Assembly: GCA_910584145.1 (NCBI GenBank)
Contig: CAJTXX010000014.1
Coordinates: 5,319-45,207 of the forward strand
Reading direction: 5' to 3'
Length of the DNA: 39,889 bases
From: an uncultured Eggerthellaceae bacterium
GTDB lineage: Bacteria > Actinomycetota > Coriobacteriia > Coriobacteriales > Eggerthellaceae
The translations under genes were made by a program, and so were the position numbers. A model generated the notes under the pieces. The model did not search any database. It was not told where the DNA came from and saw only the letters and a list, made by a program, of their open reading frames with translations. Shown here piece by piece: positions 39,856-39,889 of the stretch (positions within the stretch are counted from its first letter, which is position 1; each line of letters starts with the position of its first letter).

Positions 39856-39889
39856 AATGCCAAAGGGACGGAGCAAATGGCATCTTTTC
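39856..39889 (+). repeat. palindromic repeat copy D at the window edge
   Basis: The sequence matches copy A of the hypF element at 28 of 29 positions (first base A instead of G) and shares the following CTTTT. It is preceded by AGAGGGACGGGG, which repeats the AGGGACGG core. It is intergenic, 37 bp after the symporter stop, and may continue beyond the window. Confidence 0.88.

Overview
The window is GC-rich, densely coded DNA from one bacterial chromosome. The gene set suggests an anaerobic, Gram-positive actinobacterium of the class Coriobacteriia, probably Eggerthellaceae. Supporting signs are hydrogenase maturation genes, a flavin reductase-rubredoxin fusion, indolepyruvate:ferredoxin oxidoreductase with an aryl-CoA ligase, a class B sortase with an LCP protein, and a DUF6020-type membrane protein. 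The taxon is inferred from gene content and base composition; no search was run.

Layout. 1-1680: a secreted or membrane DUF4190-like protein, then a strong hairpin. 1681-1905: three parS sites, one a perfect match to the consensus, two of them carried on 102-bp-spaced direct repeats. 1938-8484: coaD; hypC-hypD facing hypF; and pgi. hypF carries three in-frame copies of a palindromic repeat. 8616-13649: a transglutaminase-like lipoprotein followed by a compact type IV pilus-like operon (PilC-like platform, four small membrane or pilin-like proteins, PilT). 13773-15332: a ZIP metal transporter and the flavin reductase-rubredoxin fusion. 15333-15840 shows no gene. 15918-23998: a co-directional housekeeping run: rpsF-ssb-rpsR-rplI-dnaB, a small membrane protein, purA, purD, a HemN-like radical SAM gene and a prepilin peptidase. 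A tRNA-Phe follows.

24179-31131 looks like a surface module. Read on the minus strand it holds a secreted protein ending in SPKTGC, a class B sortase, an LCP-family protein and an O-antigen ligase-like protein; a GT-C-like DUF6020 protein lies divergently. The promoter of the secreted protein has a 13-bp G tract between its -35 and -10 elements, which is a classic design for phase variation. 31156-36432: purE, iorA (unusually long), iorB and a PaaK-like ligase. 36501-37622: a polysaccharide deacetylase. 37899-38110: an extended -10 promoter, a 54-codon Cys-rich reading frame and an intrinsic terminator, together resembling a leader/attenuator ahead of a sodium:solute symporter (38181-39818). 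A fourth copy of the hypF repeat lies at the right edge.

Together the parS cluster and the rpsF-dnaB operon suggest an origin-proximal location. The most unusual features are the translated palindromic repeats in hypF, the G-tract promoter of the putative sortase substrate, and the leader ORF-terminator before the symporter.
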